Shown piece after piece: positions 22,668 to 31,205 of a stretch of DNA of 64,000 nucleotides. Source of the stretch: Chlorobiota bacterium. GTDB lineage: Bacteria; Bacteroidota; Ignavibacteria; OLB7. Every line of letters begins with the position of its first letter. Position 1 is the stretch's first letter. The position numbers and the translations under genes were made by a program. Location of the stretch: NCBI GenBank assembly GCA_028287785.1, contig JAQBOZ010000027.1:351899-415898 (forward strand). The letters run 5' to 3'. The notes under the pieces were generated by a model. That model saw nothing but the letters and a program-made list of their open reading frames with translations, searched no databases and was not told the DNA's origin.

Positions 22668-24980
22668 ATGATCTCCCGAAAAATCGTAGATTTCCCCCCT
22701 ATGTTCGAAAGAGTCATTGCTCAGACCATACAGAAGATCACGGCGGAGGTCCTCCAGGATCGCCAGCAGCTTCCGTTGCACGATATCCGTCAGGATTCCC
22801 GTATTCCCGCGCGGATCAAGCCGTTCTTCGAGACCGAAGTGCACTGGTGGCTCTACAACGACATGCTCGCCAGGGCCGCCAACAAGCGCTTCAACTACGA
22901 GAACCCCGAGCTTTCCTCCCTGATCAATTATCTGGAGCAGGTGCAGTTCAACCATGCGGTGTTCGAGCGGGAGGAGTTCCTTTCGGTGCTCGACAGCGCC
23001 GTGAAGCTGCTGTATAATTATCTCTGCCGGCCGCAGACCACGCTCAAGTGGTATATCTTCCGCGGGCAGCCGGTCAAGCCGCTGCGCGAGGTGATGCTCC
23101 GGTTCAGCGCCTTTGCCGATTACGGATACTTCCCACGGGTCTTCATGGACTGGGTGGATCGCAAGCGCGTGGAACGCTCCACGTTCGATGCCATCTCCGC
23201 CACCGAATTCGAGCGGGTGATCCGCCGTATCGATGACCAGATCCTCCTGAACTGTACGGTGGAAGGGCTTCTGGAAATCATGGAGCCGCTCTTCGATTTT
23301 ATCGGCGAGGGGCCGAAACAGCTTGTGCCGGTCGATGCGCTGATCATCTTCTTCGACGACAAGAACATCAAGAAACTGGTCGATCAGCTTGAATTGAGCC
23401 GCGAGAAAGGGCTGGAGTTCGTCGGGCGTGATGATTTCGTCTCGGTCCTCGATGAGCTTCTCAGCTCCGCCGAGGAGGAGCCGGAGGCCGATTACTCCGC
23501 CGTCTATCAGAACGACGCGCTCGATGAAGTTGTCTGGGAACATCTTCAGTCCGGAGGGAAGATCACCGCGCAGGAGATCAATCCATCAGGCGGATATGAA
23601 ACTCCCCCGGTATCGGAGGAGCCCCATCATGAGGATGTTCCCGATGATAAGCCGGTGCAGCCGGGATCGGTATACGATACTTCCATGCTCGCGCACTACG
23701 CTCCTCAGACGCCGGAGCCGATTGTTGAACCGGAATCAATCGTTGAGCCGGAACCGATTGTCGAGCTGGAGCCGATCGTTGAGCCGGAACCGATTGTCGA
23801 GCCCGAACCAATTGCGGAGCCGGAGGGGATCGTTGAGCCGGAGCTGATTGTAGAGCCGGAACCGATTGTAGAGCCGGAACCGATTGTAGAGCTGGAACCA
23901 ATCGTCGAGCCGGAGGCGATCGTTGAGCCTGAACCGATTGCGGAGCCGGAGCCTGCCGTCATGTCGTATGTTCCCGATGCCGTGCCCATGATGGATGCCG
24001 GGTTTGCCGATCCGGGCCCCGAGCTTGCGCGCCGGGAGGAGCATATCGCGCCATCGTCGTTGCGGACGATTGCGGATACGGCCGCCGATGGCGAGGAGGA
24101 GTACGCCGCCATCATGGAGGATCTGGCCGGGAACCTGTTTGTCTCGCCGTTTCCACCGGGAACCACCTTCCGTTTCGATGAGCCGGAGGAAGTTTCCGCC
24201 AGCCAGCTGGCGGGCAATGGCGCCGTTGCGGGGGATGATGAAGGTGATATCGCCGGGAAGGATTCCGCCGTTCGCGTCGATGCTGATTCGGATGATGCCG
24301 ATCCGGTCGATGCCGGCCATGATGCCGATCCGGTCGATGCCGGCCATGAGGCCGATGCTGATCCCGTTCAGGCTGACACGCTCATCCGCGACCCGTTCGA
24401 GTATCTTGACGATGATGATCTCGACGAAATCCCGGGAGTTGCCGATGCCGGTGCCGATCAGCCATCCGCGCCGGAGCTCGATGACGCCGCGCATATCGAT
24501 CTGGAGTGGCACGATGAGCCGGATACGGTCGAGAGCAGTCCGGGGGCCGGGAAACCCATTTATATCGTCGGGATCTCCGATGCCGCGCCCGAGCCGGAAC
24601 CCCCCGTTGCCGATAGTTTGCTGGCCGACGAGGATGATGATGCCGATGATGATTTCGTGCCGCCGATTCTGGTCAGGACACATCCCGGCCGCGATGCGGA
24701 TGCCGATATCCTTCAGTCCGGCAACGGCTCGCTGCCGGAGCTTACCGATGTCCGTCGCTGTATCGATGCCGCGCTGGAACGGAAGGTGGTGAAGAAGGTC
24801 TTCGGCAAGGATCGCGGGGCGTACGAGCGATCGCTGGATACCATCAACGCCTCCGCCACCTGGCGCGCCGCGTCGCAGGTGCTGGACGGCCTCTTCATCC
24901 AGTATGGCGTCGATCCATACTCCCGCACCGCGATCCGGTTTACCGACAGCGTCTACGGCCGATATCTCACCAAAAGCTGA
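22668..24980 (+). CDS. Unrecognised protein with Glu-Pro repeat and acidic linker
   Basis: 770 residues; ATG 22701 (MFERVIAQTIQKI) is an equally plausible start. No signal peptide. Three parts are visible. Residues 1-280 are a helical, non-repetitive domain (HWWLYNDMLARAANKRFNYENPELS..., LLEIMEPLFDFIGEG). Residues about 349-432 are a Glu-Pro repeat (EPIVEP and variants). An acidic low-complexity linker with two exact DADPVDAGH copies leads to a C-terminal domain of about 70 residues (RRCIDAALERKVVKKVFGKDRGAYERSLDTI, WRAASQVLDGLFIQYGVDPYSRTAI). The layout suggests two folded domains joined by a long extended arm, possibly a cytoplasmic scaffold or regulator. No function can be assigned. Confidence 0.75.
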   Translation: MISRKIVDFPPMFERVIAQTIQKITAEVLQDRQQLPLHDIRQDSRIPARIKPFFETEVHWWLYNDMLARAANKRFNYENPELSSLINYLEQVQFNHAVFEREEFLSVLDSAVKLLYNYLCRPQTTLKWYIFRGQPVKPLREVMLRFSAFADYGYFPRVFMDWVDRKRVERSTFDAISATEFERVIRRIDDQILLNCTVEGLLEIMEPLFDFIGEGPKQLVPVDALIIFFDDKNIKKLVDQLELSREKGLEFVGRDDFVSVLDELLSSAEEEPEADYSAVYQNDALDEVVWEHLQSGGKITAQEINPSGGYETPPVSEEPHHEDVPDDKPVQPGSVYDTSMLAHYAPQTPEPIVEPESIVEPEPIVELEPIVEPEPIVEPEPIAEPEGIVEPELIVEPEPIVEPEPIVELEPIVEPEAIVEPEPIAEPEPAVMSYVPDAVPMMDAGFADPGPELARREEHIAPSSLRTIADTAADGEEEYAAIMEDLAGNLFVSPFPPGTTFRFDEPEEVSASQLAGNGAVAGDDEGDIAGKDSAVRVDADSDDADPVDAGHDADPVDAGHEADADPVQADTLIRDPFEYLDDDDLDEIPGVADAGADQPSAPELDDAAHIDLEWHDEPDTVESSPGAGKPIYIVGISDAAPEPEPPVADSLLADEDDDADDDFVPPILVRTHPGRDADADILQSGNGSLPELTDVRRCIDAALERKVVKKVFGKDRGAYERSLDTINASATWRAASQVLDGLFIQYGVDPYSRTAIRFTDSVYGRYLTKS
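23714..23964 (+). repeat. 18-bp minisatellite coding for Glu-Pro repeats
   Basis: About 14 imperfect copies of an 18-bp unit (gagccggaaccgattgtc type) in frame within the 770-residue protein, encoding EPIVEP and variants. The third-position variation between copies suggests an old, selected repeat rather than a fresh expansion. Confidence 0.85.
24294..24347 (+). repeat. Exact 27-bp tandem duplication
   Basis: Two identical adjacent 27-bp copies (24294-24320, 24321-24347) encoding DADPVDAGH twice, in the acidic linker of the same gene. Identity at every base implies a recent slippage event. Confidence 0.9.
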
Positions 24981-25005
24981 TAACGGGAAGCCCTCCGGGG
25001 CCTCG
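24975..25005 (+). repeat. Stop-codon-adjacent short repeat, copy 1
   Basis: The string agctgataacggRaagccc followed by a small GC hairpin and gggcctcg overlaps the stop codon of the upstream gene. A matching copy sits at the end of the Rieske gene (32536-32566). Confidence 0.5.
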
Positions 25006-25154
25006 TTGAACGGGCCAGCGGCCCATCGTATATCACACACAAATTTTTCGGGCCGGTCCGTGCAGGATATCAGGTCGGCGGCGGAGAGCATTCTCCCCAT
25101 CGCCGAAGCGAAATCCTCGGGAGCGGCCTTTAACCATTAACGACTGGCGATTCT

Positions 25155-26150
25155 GTGTTTATAGATACTGCAGAGATTCTGGTTCGCGGCGGCAAGGGGG
25201 GCAACGGGGTTGTCAGCTTCCGGCGCGAGAAGTTCGTGCCGAAGGGAGGCCCGGACGGCGGCGACGGCGGCAACGGCGGGGATGTGACATTTACGGCGAC
25301 ATCGCAGATCAGCACACTGATGGATTTCCGCTACAAGCGGGAGTATATCGCCGAAAACGGCGCCAACGGTGGCGGCTCCCGCAAGACCGGGCATCGCGGA
25401 AAGTCGATCGAGATCAAGGTCCCGGTCGGCACGATCGTAAAGGACGCCGCCAACGGGGAGTTGATCGCCGATCTGACGGTGGATGGCGAGACCATCGTGG
25501 TGGCGCGGCATGGCGATGGCGGGCGTGGCAACGCGCAGTTCAACACATCGACCAACCAGGCGCCGCGGTATGCGGAGAAGGGGTGGCCCGGACAGGAGCG
25601 GACGGTTGTGCTGGAGCTGAAGCTGCTGGCCGATATCGGCCTTGTGGGCTTTCCCAACGCCGGAAAATCCACGCTGATCGCCCGCATCAGCGCCGCGCGA
25701 CCGAAGATCGCCGACTATCCGTTCACCACGCTGATCCCCAATCTCGGGATCGTCAGGGTGGATGAAGGGGAGTCGTTCGTGGTGGCCGATATTCCGGGGC
25801 TGATCGAGGGGGCGAGCGAGGGGAAGGGGCTTGGGCATCAGTTCCTCCGGCATGTGGAGCGTTCCGGCGTTCTCTGTTTTCTTCTGGACGGCATGGGGGA
25901 GAGCCCGGAGGGGGATTATACGACGCTGATCGGCGAGCTTCGGAAGTACAACCCGGAGATGCTGGAGAAGCGGCGCATCGTCTGTATTTCGAAAGTCGAC
26001 GGCATGACCGACGAGCAGCGCGCCGAGATGAAGGTGGTTCGCCTGGACGGCATCGCTCCATACCTGATTTCATCGGTATCGGGTGAGGGGATCGACGAGA
26101 TTGTGCGGATCATGAGCAGGGAATTACGGCAGTGGCGATCGGAGTCGTGA
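25155..26150 (+). CDS. obgE: GTPase ObgE/CgtA
   Basis: Ribosome-associated GTPase involved in late 50S assembly and growth control. 331 residues from a GTG start; the family start MFIDxAEIxVRGGKGG is intact. The N-terminal glycine-rich Obg fold covers 1-157 (GGPDGGDGGNGGDV). The G domain has G1 GFPNAGKST, switch region YPFTTLIPNLG, G3 DIPGLIEGA, and an SKVDG motif in place of NKxD (serine-for-asparagine variant, ISKVDG). The C-terminal OCT extension is absent. The stop codon overlaps the start region of the FecCD permease. Confidence 0.94.
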   Translation: MFIDTAEILVRGGKGGNGVVSFRREKFVPKGGPDGGDGGNGGDVTFTATSQISTLMDFRYKREYIAENGANGGGSRKTGHRGKSIEIKVPVGTIVKDAANGELIADLTVDGETIVVARHGDGGRGNAQFNTSTNQAPRYAEKGWPGQERTVVLELKLLADIGLVGFPNAGKSTLIARISAARPKIADYPFTTLIPNLGIVRVDEGESFVVADIPGLIEGASEGKGLGHQFLRHVERSGVLCFLLDGMGESPEGDYTTLIGELRKYNPEMLEKRRIVCISKVDGMTDEQRAEMKVVRLDGIAPYLISSVSGEGIDEIVRIMSRELRQWRSES

Positions 26151-27175
26151 ACATCCCGCTCCGGCGTCGCCGGCTGACGCTGCCGCGTCTTGTTGCCGCC
26201 GTTGGGCTGGGGCTGGCGCTTCTTCTGGTGCTGGGCCTTGGCGCGCTCTGCGTGGGCGCGCGGACCATCTCCCCCGTGTCTGTCATCTCCGTGCTTCTGG
26301 GATCGGGTGGGGACGGGACGATTCGTACCATCCTCTTCGATCTCCGGCTTCCGAGGGTGATCCTGTCGATCGGCGTCGGCGGCGCGCTTGCCTCCTCCGG
26401 CGTCCTCTTTCAGGCGCTTCTCCGCAATCCACTGGCGGAGCCGTATATCCTCGGCATCTCCAACGGGTGCGCCGTTGGGGCGATCCTCGGCTTTCTGATC
26501 GGCGCGGGAGCGGTGCTTCAGCCGGTGATGGCGTTTGCCGGAGGTGTGGTGGTGGTGATCGCGGTGATCGCCATCGGCCGGGGGACCTACAGCGCCCGGT
26601 CGGACTCGATGCTCCTTGGCGGCGTGATGGTGGGGGCGATAGGGGCGGCGCTGATCTTCCTTCTTCTTCATTTCGTCGGGCCGCAGCTTCGTTCGGCGAT
26701 GCAGTGGATGCTGGGTGATCTCAGCAGCGCGCAGGCATCGGTGGGCTATGCGTCGGCGTGGCTGTTCGCGGCGCTCCTTGGCGGGAGCTTCTTCTCCGGC
26801 GATATCCTGAACGTGCTGGCTCTGGGGGATGAGGAGGCGGCGAGCCTTGGGGTGAACGTGACGCGCGCCAGGACCATCGCCTATATCGCCGGGTCGCTCG
26901 TTGTTGGGGCGGCGGTCTCCTTCTGCGGCGCGATCGGGTTCGTGGGGCTGGTGGTGCCGCATATCCTGCGGCGGATCTTCGGGGTTGACCACCGCGCTCT
27001 GCTTCCACTGTCGGTCATCGGCGGCGGCATCTTTCTGATGCTCTGCGACACGCTGGCCCGTTCCTTCATGCCGGCGGTGGATTCCACGGCCAGCGAACTG
27101 CCGGTGGGAGCCGTGACGGCTCTGGTCGGGGCTCCGGTATTCATCTATCTTCTGAGGCGGGGCCGGGGGAGATAG
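26132..27175 (+). CDS. FecCD-family ABC transporter permease, without visible partners
   Basis: Inner-membrane permease of the BtuC/FecCD/FhuB type, which moves ferric siderophores, heme or cobalamin with an ATPase and a binding protein. About 347 residues with 9-10 hydrophobic helices and the typical motifs LFDLRLPRVILSIGVGGAL, FQALLRNPLAEPYILGI, and GFVGLVVPHILRRIFG near the end. A GTG at 26132 overlaps obgE by 19 bases; a second GTG at 26147 would form a GTGA stop-start overlap and is as likely. No ATPase, substrate-binding protein or TonB receptor gene is adjacent, so the substrate cannot be inferred. Confidence 0.9.
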   Translation: MAIGVVNIPLRRRRLTLPRLVAAVGLGLALLLVLGLGALCVGARTISPVSVISVLLGSGGDGTIRTILFDLRLPRVILSIGVGGALASSGVLFQALLRNPLAEPYILGISNGCAVGAILGFLIGAGAVLQPVMAFAGGVVVVIAVIAIGRGTYSARSDSMLLGGVMVGAIGAALIFLLLHFVGPQLRSAMQWMLGDLSSAQASVGYASAWLFAALLGGSFFSGDILNVLALGDEEAASLGVNVTRARTIAYIAGSLVVGAAVSFCGAIGFVGLVVPHILRRIFGVDHRALLPLSVIGGGIFLMLCDTLARSFMPAVDSTASELPVGAVTALVGAPVFIYLLRRGRGR

Positions 27176-27179
27176 CCGG

Positions 27180-27439
27180 CAGACTGTTCAACAACGATCA
27201 TCTGCGGCGTTGGCCTTCACCATTCGCTTATTGCGGCGTCCGGGAGGACGCCTCACTCGCTCAGGCTCGGCCGCCTTGCATCTGACCGTGGTTGAACAGT
27301 CTGCGTCTTCGGAGTACGCTGGGCAACGCAATCCGCGGCGTTGGCCTTCACCGTTCGCTCATTGCGGCGTCCGGGAGGACGCTTCACTCGCTCAGGCTCG
27401 GCCGCCCTGCATCTGACCGTTGTTGAACAGTCTGCGTCT
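27180..27439. repeat. Duplicated unit with inverted 13-base ends
   Basis: Two copies of a 105-bp unit (27204-27308 and 27335-27439, period 131) differ at only a few positions. The left edge has cagactgttcaac (27180-27192), and its exact inverse gttgaacagtctg ends the first copy (27291-27303) and the second (27422-27434). The inverted ends and duplication resemble a small non-autonomous mobile or REP-type element; it codes for nothing. Confidence 0.75.
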
Positions 27440-27481
27440 CTGAAATACACTGAATAGATCGGTGTTGGCGCAACAATCCTC

Positions 27482-27548
27482 CCAAGCCCCGGAGGGGCGC
27501 AATAGCTGGTGCATGGGGCATCGCCCCATGCACCAGGATGCCCATCTG
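27482..27548. repeat. REP-like palindromic repeat, copy 2
   Basis: Begins with the same 22 bases as copy 1 (27482-27503), followed by a perfect 14-bp stem with a 3-base loop (ctggtgcatggggc / gccccatgcaccag) and the same end ggatg...atctg. Copy 1 is at 10455-10516. Confidence 0.7.
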
Positions 27549-27670
27549 AAGGAATTCAGCAGCCTGTTAGGAGATCTTACAATCTTCGCTTGCATTCGGG
27601 CTCCCGGCTCCCGTACATTTGCAGGAGCTGAACGATAGCCATCCCCTGGTTATTGTGCTAGATGCTACTG

Positions 27671-27702
27671 GCTGGTCTGTCCCCATGACCGGCTTTTTTT
27701 TT
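27671..27702 (+). terminator. Intrinsic terminator-like hairpin
   Basis: Seven-base-pair stem (gctggtc / gaccggc, one G-T pair) with a 9-base loop, followed by nine T on the plus strand. It lies about 500 bases past the FecCD gene; it would end any transcript reading through the repeats. Confidence 0.65.
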
Positions 27703-27832
27703 GCCCTTACCGCCGATCATAACCCTCATATCAACCTGAGTCACTACCGGCATACCGTAGAATTGCGCGATCGCGTATATTGGCCGTGATTGAACCAGGC
27801 GTTCCAACAAGTTTATCGATCAGCAACCCAGT

Positions 27833-28219
27833 ATGGACAAACAGACCAGACCAACCGGCGGTCGCTCAACCGCTTCCTCCAGTGCCGCTCGTCCCACCCG
27901 TCGTGCAACCGGCACCCGTCGTCGCGTGGCGGTGAAGGATAAAAGCCCGGTGACGTTCGATTTCATGCTCGGCAGGGAAGCCACCATGTGGGTGGGCGCG
28001 GGCGTCGCCGTGATTCTGATCGGGTATCTGTTGATGGCGACCGCCATCAGCGGCAATCCCGCGGAGAACAACGGAATCTGGAACCGGCCGCTGGCGGTGA
28101 CGCTTGCCCCGATCCTCCTCGCGATCGGGTACTGCGTTATCGTCCCGCTTGGGCTTCTCCGCCGGAACAAGACGGAAGATGTGGACGCCGATTCAAACGA
28201 CAGCGTCGCCGGCTCCTGA
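27833..28219 (+). CDS. DUF3098-type small membrane protein
   Basis: 128 residues: a basic, low-complexity N-terminus (about 40 residues rich in Arg, Ser, Thr), then the conserved part FDFMLGREATMWVGAGVAVILIGYLL, a first membrane helix, a short loop with NGIWNRPLAVTLAPILLAIGYCVIV and a second helix, and an acidic tail. The order and the phrase VTLAPILLAIGY match DUF3098, a two-helix protein widespread in Bacteroidetes and relatives. Function is unknown. Confidence 0.75.
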   Translation: MDKQTRPTGGRSTASSSAARPTRRATGTRRRVAVKDKSPVTFDFMLGREATMWVGAGVAVILIGYLLMATAISGNPAENNGIWNRPLAVTLAPILLAIGYCVIVPLGLLRRNKTEDVDADSNDSVAGS

Positions 28220-28290
28220 ACGATCCGGTGCCACCGGCCCGTTAAGGGAGATCCCTGTGGGGAACCGTGGGCACAGCTTCTTCGATGAAT

Positions 28291-28325
28291 AAAAAAGGCC
28301 GGGGTGATATGCTCACTCCGGCCTT
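28291..28325 (-). terminator. Intrinsic terminator of hutI
   Basis: Thirteen-pair stem (aaggccggRgtga type, one wobble) followed on the minus strand by a T-rich run, 20 bases past the hutI stop. Confidence 0.88.
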
Positions 28326-28345
28326 CCGCATGGTTTCCCGAAGGT

Positions 28346-29587
28346 TTACCAGCGGTGGAACCTTCCCCGCTTGATCACCGCCATCACCTGATTTACTCCG
28401 TAGTGATAGACGATCCCCGGATAGTCCGCCGTCGTGAAGATCGCCATGTCAGCCACTTTCCCCACCTCGATCGACCCGACCGTTTCAGCGATGTCGAGCG
28501 CGGCGGCCCCATTGAGCGTGGCCGCGGTGATCGCCTCCTCCACCGTCATCCGCATCCCCATGCAGGCAAGTGCGAGCGTCATCTGCATGTTCTCGCACAT
28601 GTTCGATCCCGGATTGCAGTCGGTTGCCAGCGCGACGGTCATCCCTCGCTCGATCATCCTTCTGGCCGGGGCGTAGGGGAGGTTCAGGAAGAACGCCGTT
28701 CCCGGAAGGAGCGTTGCCACCACATCCGCGTCCCGCATCGCCTCGATGCCCGGATCGGAGATCATCAGCAGATGGTCGGCCGAAAGGGCGCCGATGCGGG
28801 CCGCCATCTCCGCGCCGCCGAAGCTCGACAGCTCATCGGCGTGAACCCGGAGACGCAACCCGTGATCCCGCGCCGCCCTGAATATTCGTTCCGACTCCTC
28901 GACGGTGTAGTATCCGGTGTCGCTGAAGACATCGCAGAACTGGGCCAGCCCCCGCCCGGCGACGGCGGGGATCATCCGGTCGATGATCTCCGCGATATAC
29001 GGCTCATGATCGGAGCGATGTTCCGGCGGAAAGTCGTGTGCGCCGAGGAAGGTCGGGATCAGCGTGGGGGCCGCCGCCTCGCCGAGCCGGGCTATGGCTT
29101 CCAGGAGCTTCAGCTCGTTTTCAGTATCCAGGCCGTATCCGCTCTTCGCCTCGATCGTCGTGGATCCGTGGCGGAAGGCGCTCTCGACCAGCGGGCGTGA
29201 TCGTTCCACGATCTCATCGACGGAGCTTTCGCGGACCGAGCGCATGGTGCTGAGGATTCCGCCGCCGGCGGCCGCGATCTCCTGATAGGTGGCCCCACGG
29301 AGCCGCATGGCGAACTCGTGCGCGCGATCGCCGGCGTGGACGATATGCGTATGTGAGTCGACGAAGCCGGGGAGCACCGTTCGTCCGCGGCAATCGATCC
29401 GTTCGGCATCGGGGAACCGCCCTGTTCCGGCCGGGCCGATCCAGTCGATCGCCTCACCTTCAACGGCGACATCGACATCCCGAAGGACGCCGATATCGGC
29501 CATTTCCGATCCGGACCGTCTGAGCCGGCCCGGAGGGGCCGCCACCGTTACCAGCGTGGAGATATTCTCAAGGAGCAGTGTCGCCAA
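28346..29587 (-). CDS. hutI: Imidazolonepropionase
   Basis: Metal-dependent amidohydrolase that opens 4-imidazolone-5-propionate to N-formimino-glutamate in histidine degradation. 413 residues with the amidohydrolase layout: composite beta-sandwich N-terminus, metal motif SHTHIVHAGDR, then TIEAKSGYGLD, LRVHADE, ALSADHLL, and ATDCNPGSNM with the catalytic aspartate. The start is TTG, overlapping the end of the PfkB kinase gene by 20 bases; no ATG fits before the conserved N-terminus. hutH, hutU and hutG are not in the window, so it is a lone pathway gene here. Confidence 0.93.
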   Translation of the reverse strand: MATLLLENISTLVTVAAPPGRLRRSGSEMADIGVLRDVDVAVEGEAIDWIGPAGTGRFPDAERIDCRGRTVLPGFVDSHTHIVHAGDRAHEFAMRLRGATYQEIAAAGGGILSTMRSVRESSVDEIVERSRPLVESAFRHGSTTIEAKSGYGLDTENELKLLEAIARLGEAAAPTLIPTFLGAHDFPPEHRSDHEPYIAEIIDRMIPAVAGRGLAQFCDVFSDTGYYTVEESERIFRAARDHGLRLRVHADELSSFGGAEMAARIGALSADHLLMISDPGIEAMRDADVVATLLPGTAFFLNLPYAPARRMIERGMTVALATDCNPGSNMCENMQMTLALACMGMRMTVEEAITAATLNGAAALDIAETVGSIEVGKVADMAIFTTADYPGIVYHYGVNQVMAVIKRGRFHRW

Positions 29588-30509
29588 TCGAAACCTCTTC
29601 GTGCTCGAAATGGGAGAGAGTTCTGAACGCCTCGATCCGCGCGCGGATCTGCTCCGCGGTCAGTTCCTTGAGCGCGTCAAGGGAGAACTGCTCAACGCAG
29701 AAGCTTGCCATGGCGCTGCCGTAGATCACGGCGCGGCGGAGATTGGACTCGCTCACCTCGCCGGCGCGGGCCAGATAGCCGATAAAGCCTCCAGCGAACG
29801 TATCGCCGGCGCCGGTCGGGTCGAAGATGTTTTCCAGCGGATAGGCGGGGGCGCTGAAGATGCCGTCGGTGCTGAAGAGGAGGGCGCCATGCTCTCCCTT
29901 CTTGATGATCAGGATGGACGGGCCCATTTCCATGATCGTCCGGGCCGAGCGGATCAGGTTGGGATCGTTCGTCATCAACCGCGCCTCGCTATCGTTGATG
30001 ATCAGGCAGTCCACGCGCGCCAGCACTTCGCGGAGCGTGTCGAAATCCCCCTCGATCCAGAAGTTCATCGTATCGCACACCACGAATTTCGGCGCCGTCA
30101 TCTGATCCAGCACCTTCAACTGGAGGGCGGGGGCGATATTGCCCAGGCAGACGAACTCCGCGCCGCGCATCTGTTCGGGGATCTTCGGATCGAACGTCGC
30201 CAGGACATTGAGCTGCGTATCGAGCGTGTCGCGCATGTTCAGATCGTGATGATAGCGGCCGCTCCAGCGGAAGGTGCGCCCATCCTGCTGGATCTCCACC
30301 CCGGAGGTATCCACGCCGCGCGATTCCAGGAACGCGAGCGCATCCTTTGAAAAATCCCCTCCCACCACGCCGACGATCCCGACCGGCTGCGTAAAGTAGC
30401 TTGCGGAGGTTGCGATGAATGTGGCGGAGCCGCCGAGCGCGTCCTCGGCCCGTCCGAACGGGGTTTCAATGGTATCGTAGGCGAGAGTGCCGACCACGCA
30501 GAGATTCAT
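29568..30509 (-). CDS. PfkB-family sugar/nucleoside kinase
   Basis: 313 residues from ATG 30509 (MNLCVVGTLAYDTIETPFG). Ribokinase-fold kinase that phosphorylates a sugar or nucleoside hydroxyl with ATP. N-terminal glycine motif GGSATFIATSASYF; C-terminal ATP/anion-hole signature DPTGAGDTFAGGF with the catalytic base aspartate. The substrate is not clear; the subgroup resembles uncharacterised 'sugar kinases' common in FCB bacteria. It is upstream of and overlaps hutI, so the two are probably co-transcribed, though no functional link is obvious. Confidence 0.88.
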   Translation of the reverse strand: MNLCVVGTLAYDTIETPFGRAEDALGGSATFIATSASYFTQPVGIVGVVGGDFSKDALAFLESRGVDTSGVEIQQDGRTFRWSGRYHHDLNMRDTLDTQLNVLATFDPKIPEQMRGAEFVCLGNIAPALQLKVLDQMTAPKFVVCDTMNFWIEGDFDTLREVLARVDCLIINDSEARLMTNDPNLIRSARTIMEMGPSILIIKKGEHGALLFSTDGIFSAPAYPLENIFDPTGAGDTFAGGFIGYLARAGEVSESNLRRAVIYGSAMASFCVEQFSLDALKELTAEQIRARIEAFRTLSHFEHEEVSIGDTAP

Positions 30510-30914
30510 ATCGATCCGAAAATTTTGATGGATGATTGCCGATTGCCGCCATGGCCCGGACATCCTGGATAAATTCAGGCACGGCGGCGGGCGGTTACGG
30601 GCAAAAGTACCGCCCGCACGGGGTTCCTGCAAGGTTGCGGGAGGCGGGCGCCGATGGCCGGTTCCTCTGTCGCAATTTGTCTCGAAAGATCCCTTTCAAG
30701 CCGGGAATTGCAAGAAAATGTTGATGCGCGTAAATAAATGTTTGCACGTTGTACTCGCTCGCAATAGCTTTGGCGCGATCGATGAATCCATGCACGTGAA
30801 ATGACCCTATGCTCATCTGTTGCCCCGATGCTCCCGCCCGGTTCCTGATGCCCTGATACGTTTCGCTCCATAGCTCCCGGAATAGCGTTCGAAGAGAATT
30901 TCCAGTATAGAGAT
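30510..30914. promoter_or_regulatory. Divergent PfkB kinase/respiratory operon intergenic region
   Basis: About 400 bases between divergent genes; the promoter of the respiratory operon must start here. The central part around 30700-30760 is locally AT-rich. No operator or RNA gene was recognised. Confidence 0.45.
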
Positions 30915-31205
30915 ATGGCTGATACATCTGCAACGGCCGCGGCCACGCCGAAAAAGAAAAAGAAGCTGATGCCGCTGGCCTACATCCATGAGGAAGGGTG
31001 TACCGGCTGTGGGGTATGTATCGAGTTCTGTCCCGTGGATTGTATCTACTACAAGCCGGGGCCGGAGTTTCTGAGCGGTGAGCACGATAATCTTTCGGTG
31101 AACCCCGTTGTGATTGTCGATGAGGATGTGTGCATCGGGTGCAAACTCTGCGAGAAGTATTGTCCGTGGGAAACCATCGAGATGATCATGCCCGAAGCCG
31201 AGTGA
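30915..31205 (+). CDS. 2x[4Fe-4S] ferredoxin at head of the respiratory locus
   Basis: 96 residues, no signal peptide, Lys-rich start. Two classical clusters are seen: CTGCGVCIEFCP (about residues 29-40) and CIGCKLCEKYCP (about 74-85), separated by a 33-residue insertion. It is a soluble bacterial-type ferredoxin, cytoplasmic unless docked to a membrane complex. Its position 400 bases ahead of the Rieske gene on the same strand suggests a role with the cytochrome b complex, for example as an electron donor, but this is inference. The spacer leaves room for a separate promoter for the Rieske gene. Confidence 0.9.
   Translation: MADTSATAAATPKKKKKLMPLAYIHEEGCTGCGVCIEFCPVDCIYYKPGPEFLSGEHDNLSVNPVVIVDEDVCIGCKLCEKYCPWETIEMIMPEAE

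Larger units (their letters stand above)
27176..27832. other. Repeat-rich intergenic region
   Basis: About 650 bases with no gene. It holds, in order, a 131-bp-period direct duplication with 13-base inverted ends, REP-like copy 2, and an intrinsic terminator-like hairpin. The last 130 bases upstream of the DUF3098 gene presumably include its promoter. Confidence 0.7.

Noticed and set aside
22575..23543. Upstream extension of the dacB frame
   Set aside because: This part is antisense to the 770-residue gene, whereas a normal signal peptide starts at 22574.
23736..25100. Open minus-strand frame of 454 codons opposite the Glu-Pro repeat
   Set aside because: It is Arg/Asn/Leu repeat shadow of the 18-bp minisatellite without a credible start.
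27180..27548. CRISPR array suspected from regularly spaced repeats
   Set aside because: Only two long units with internal homology throughout, palindromic ends and no unique spacers; no cas genes.
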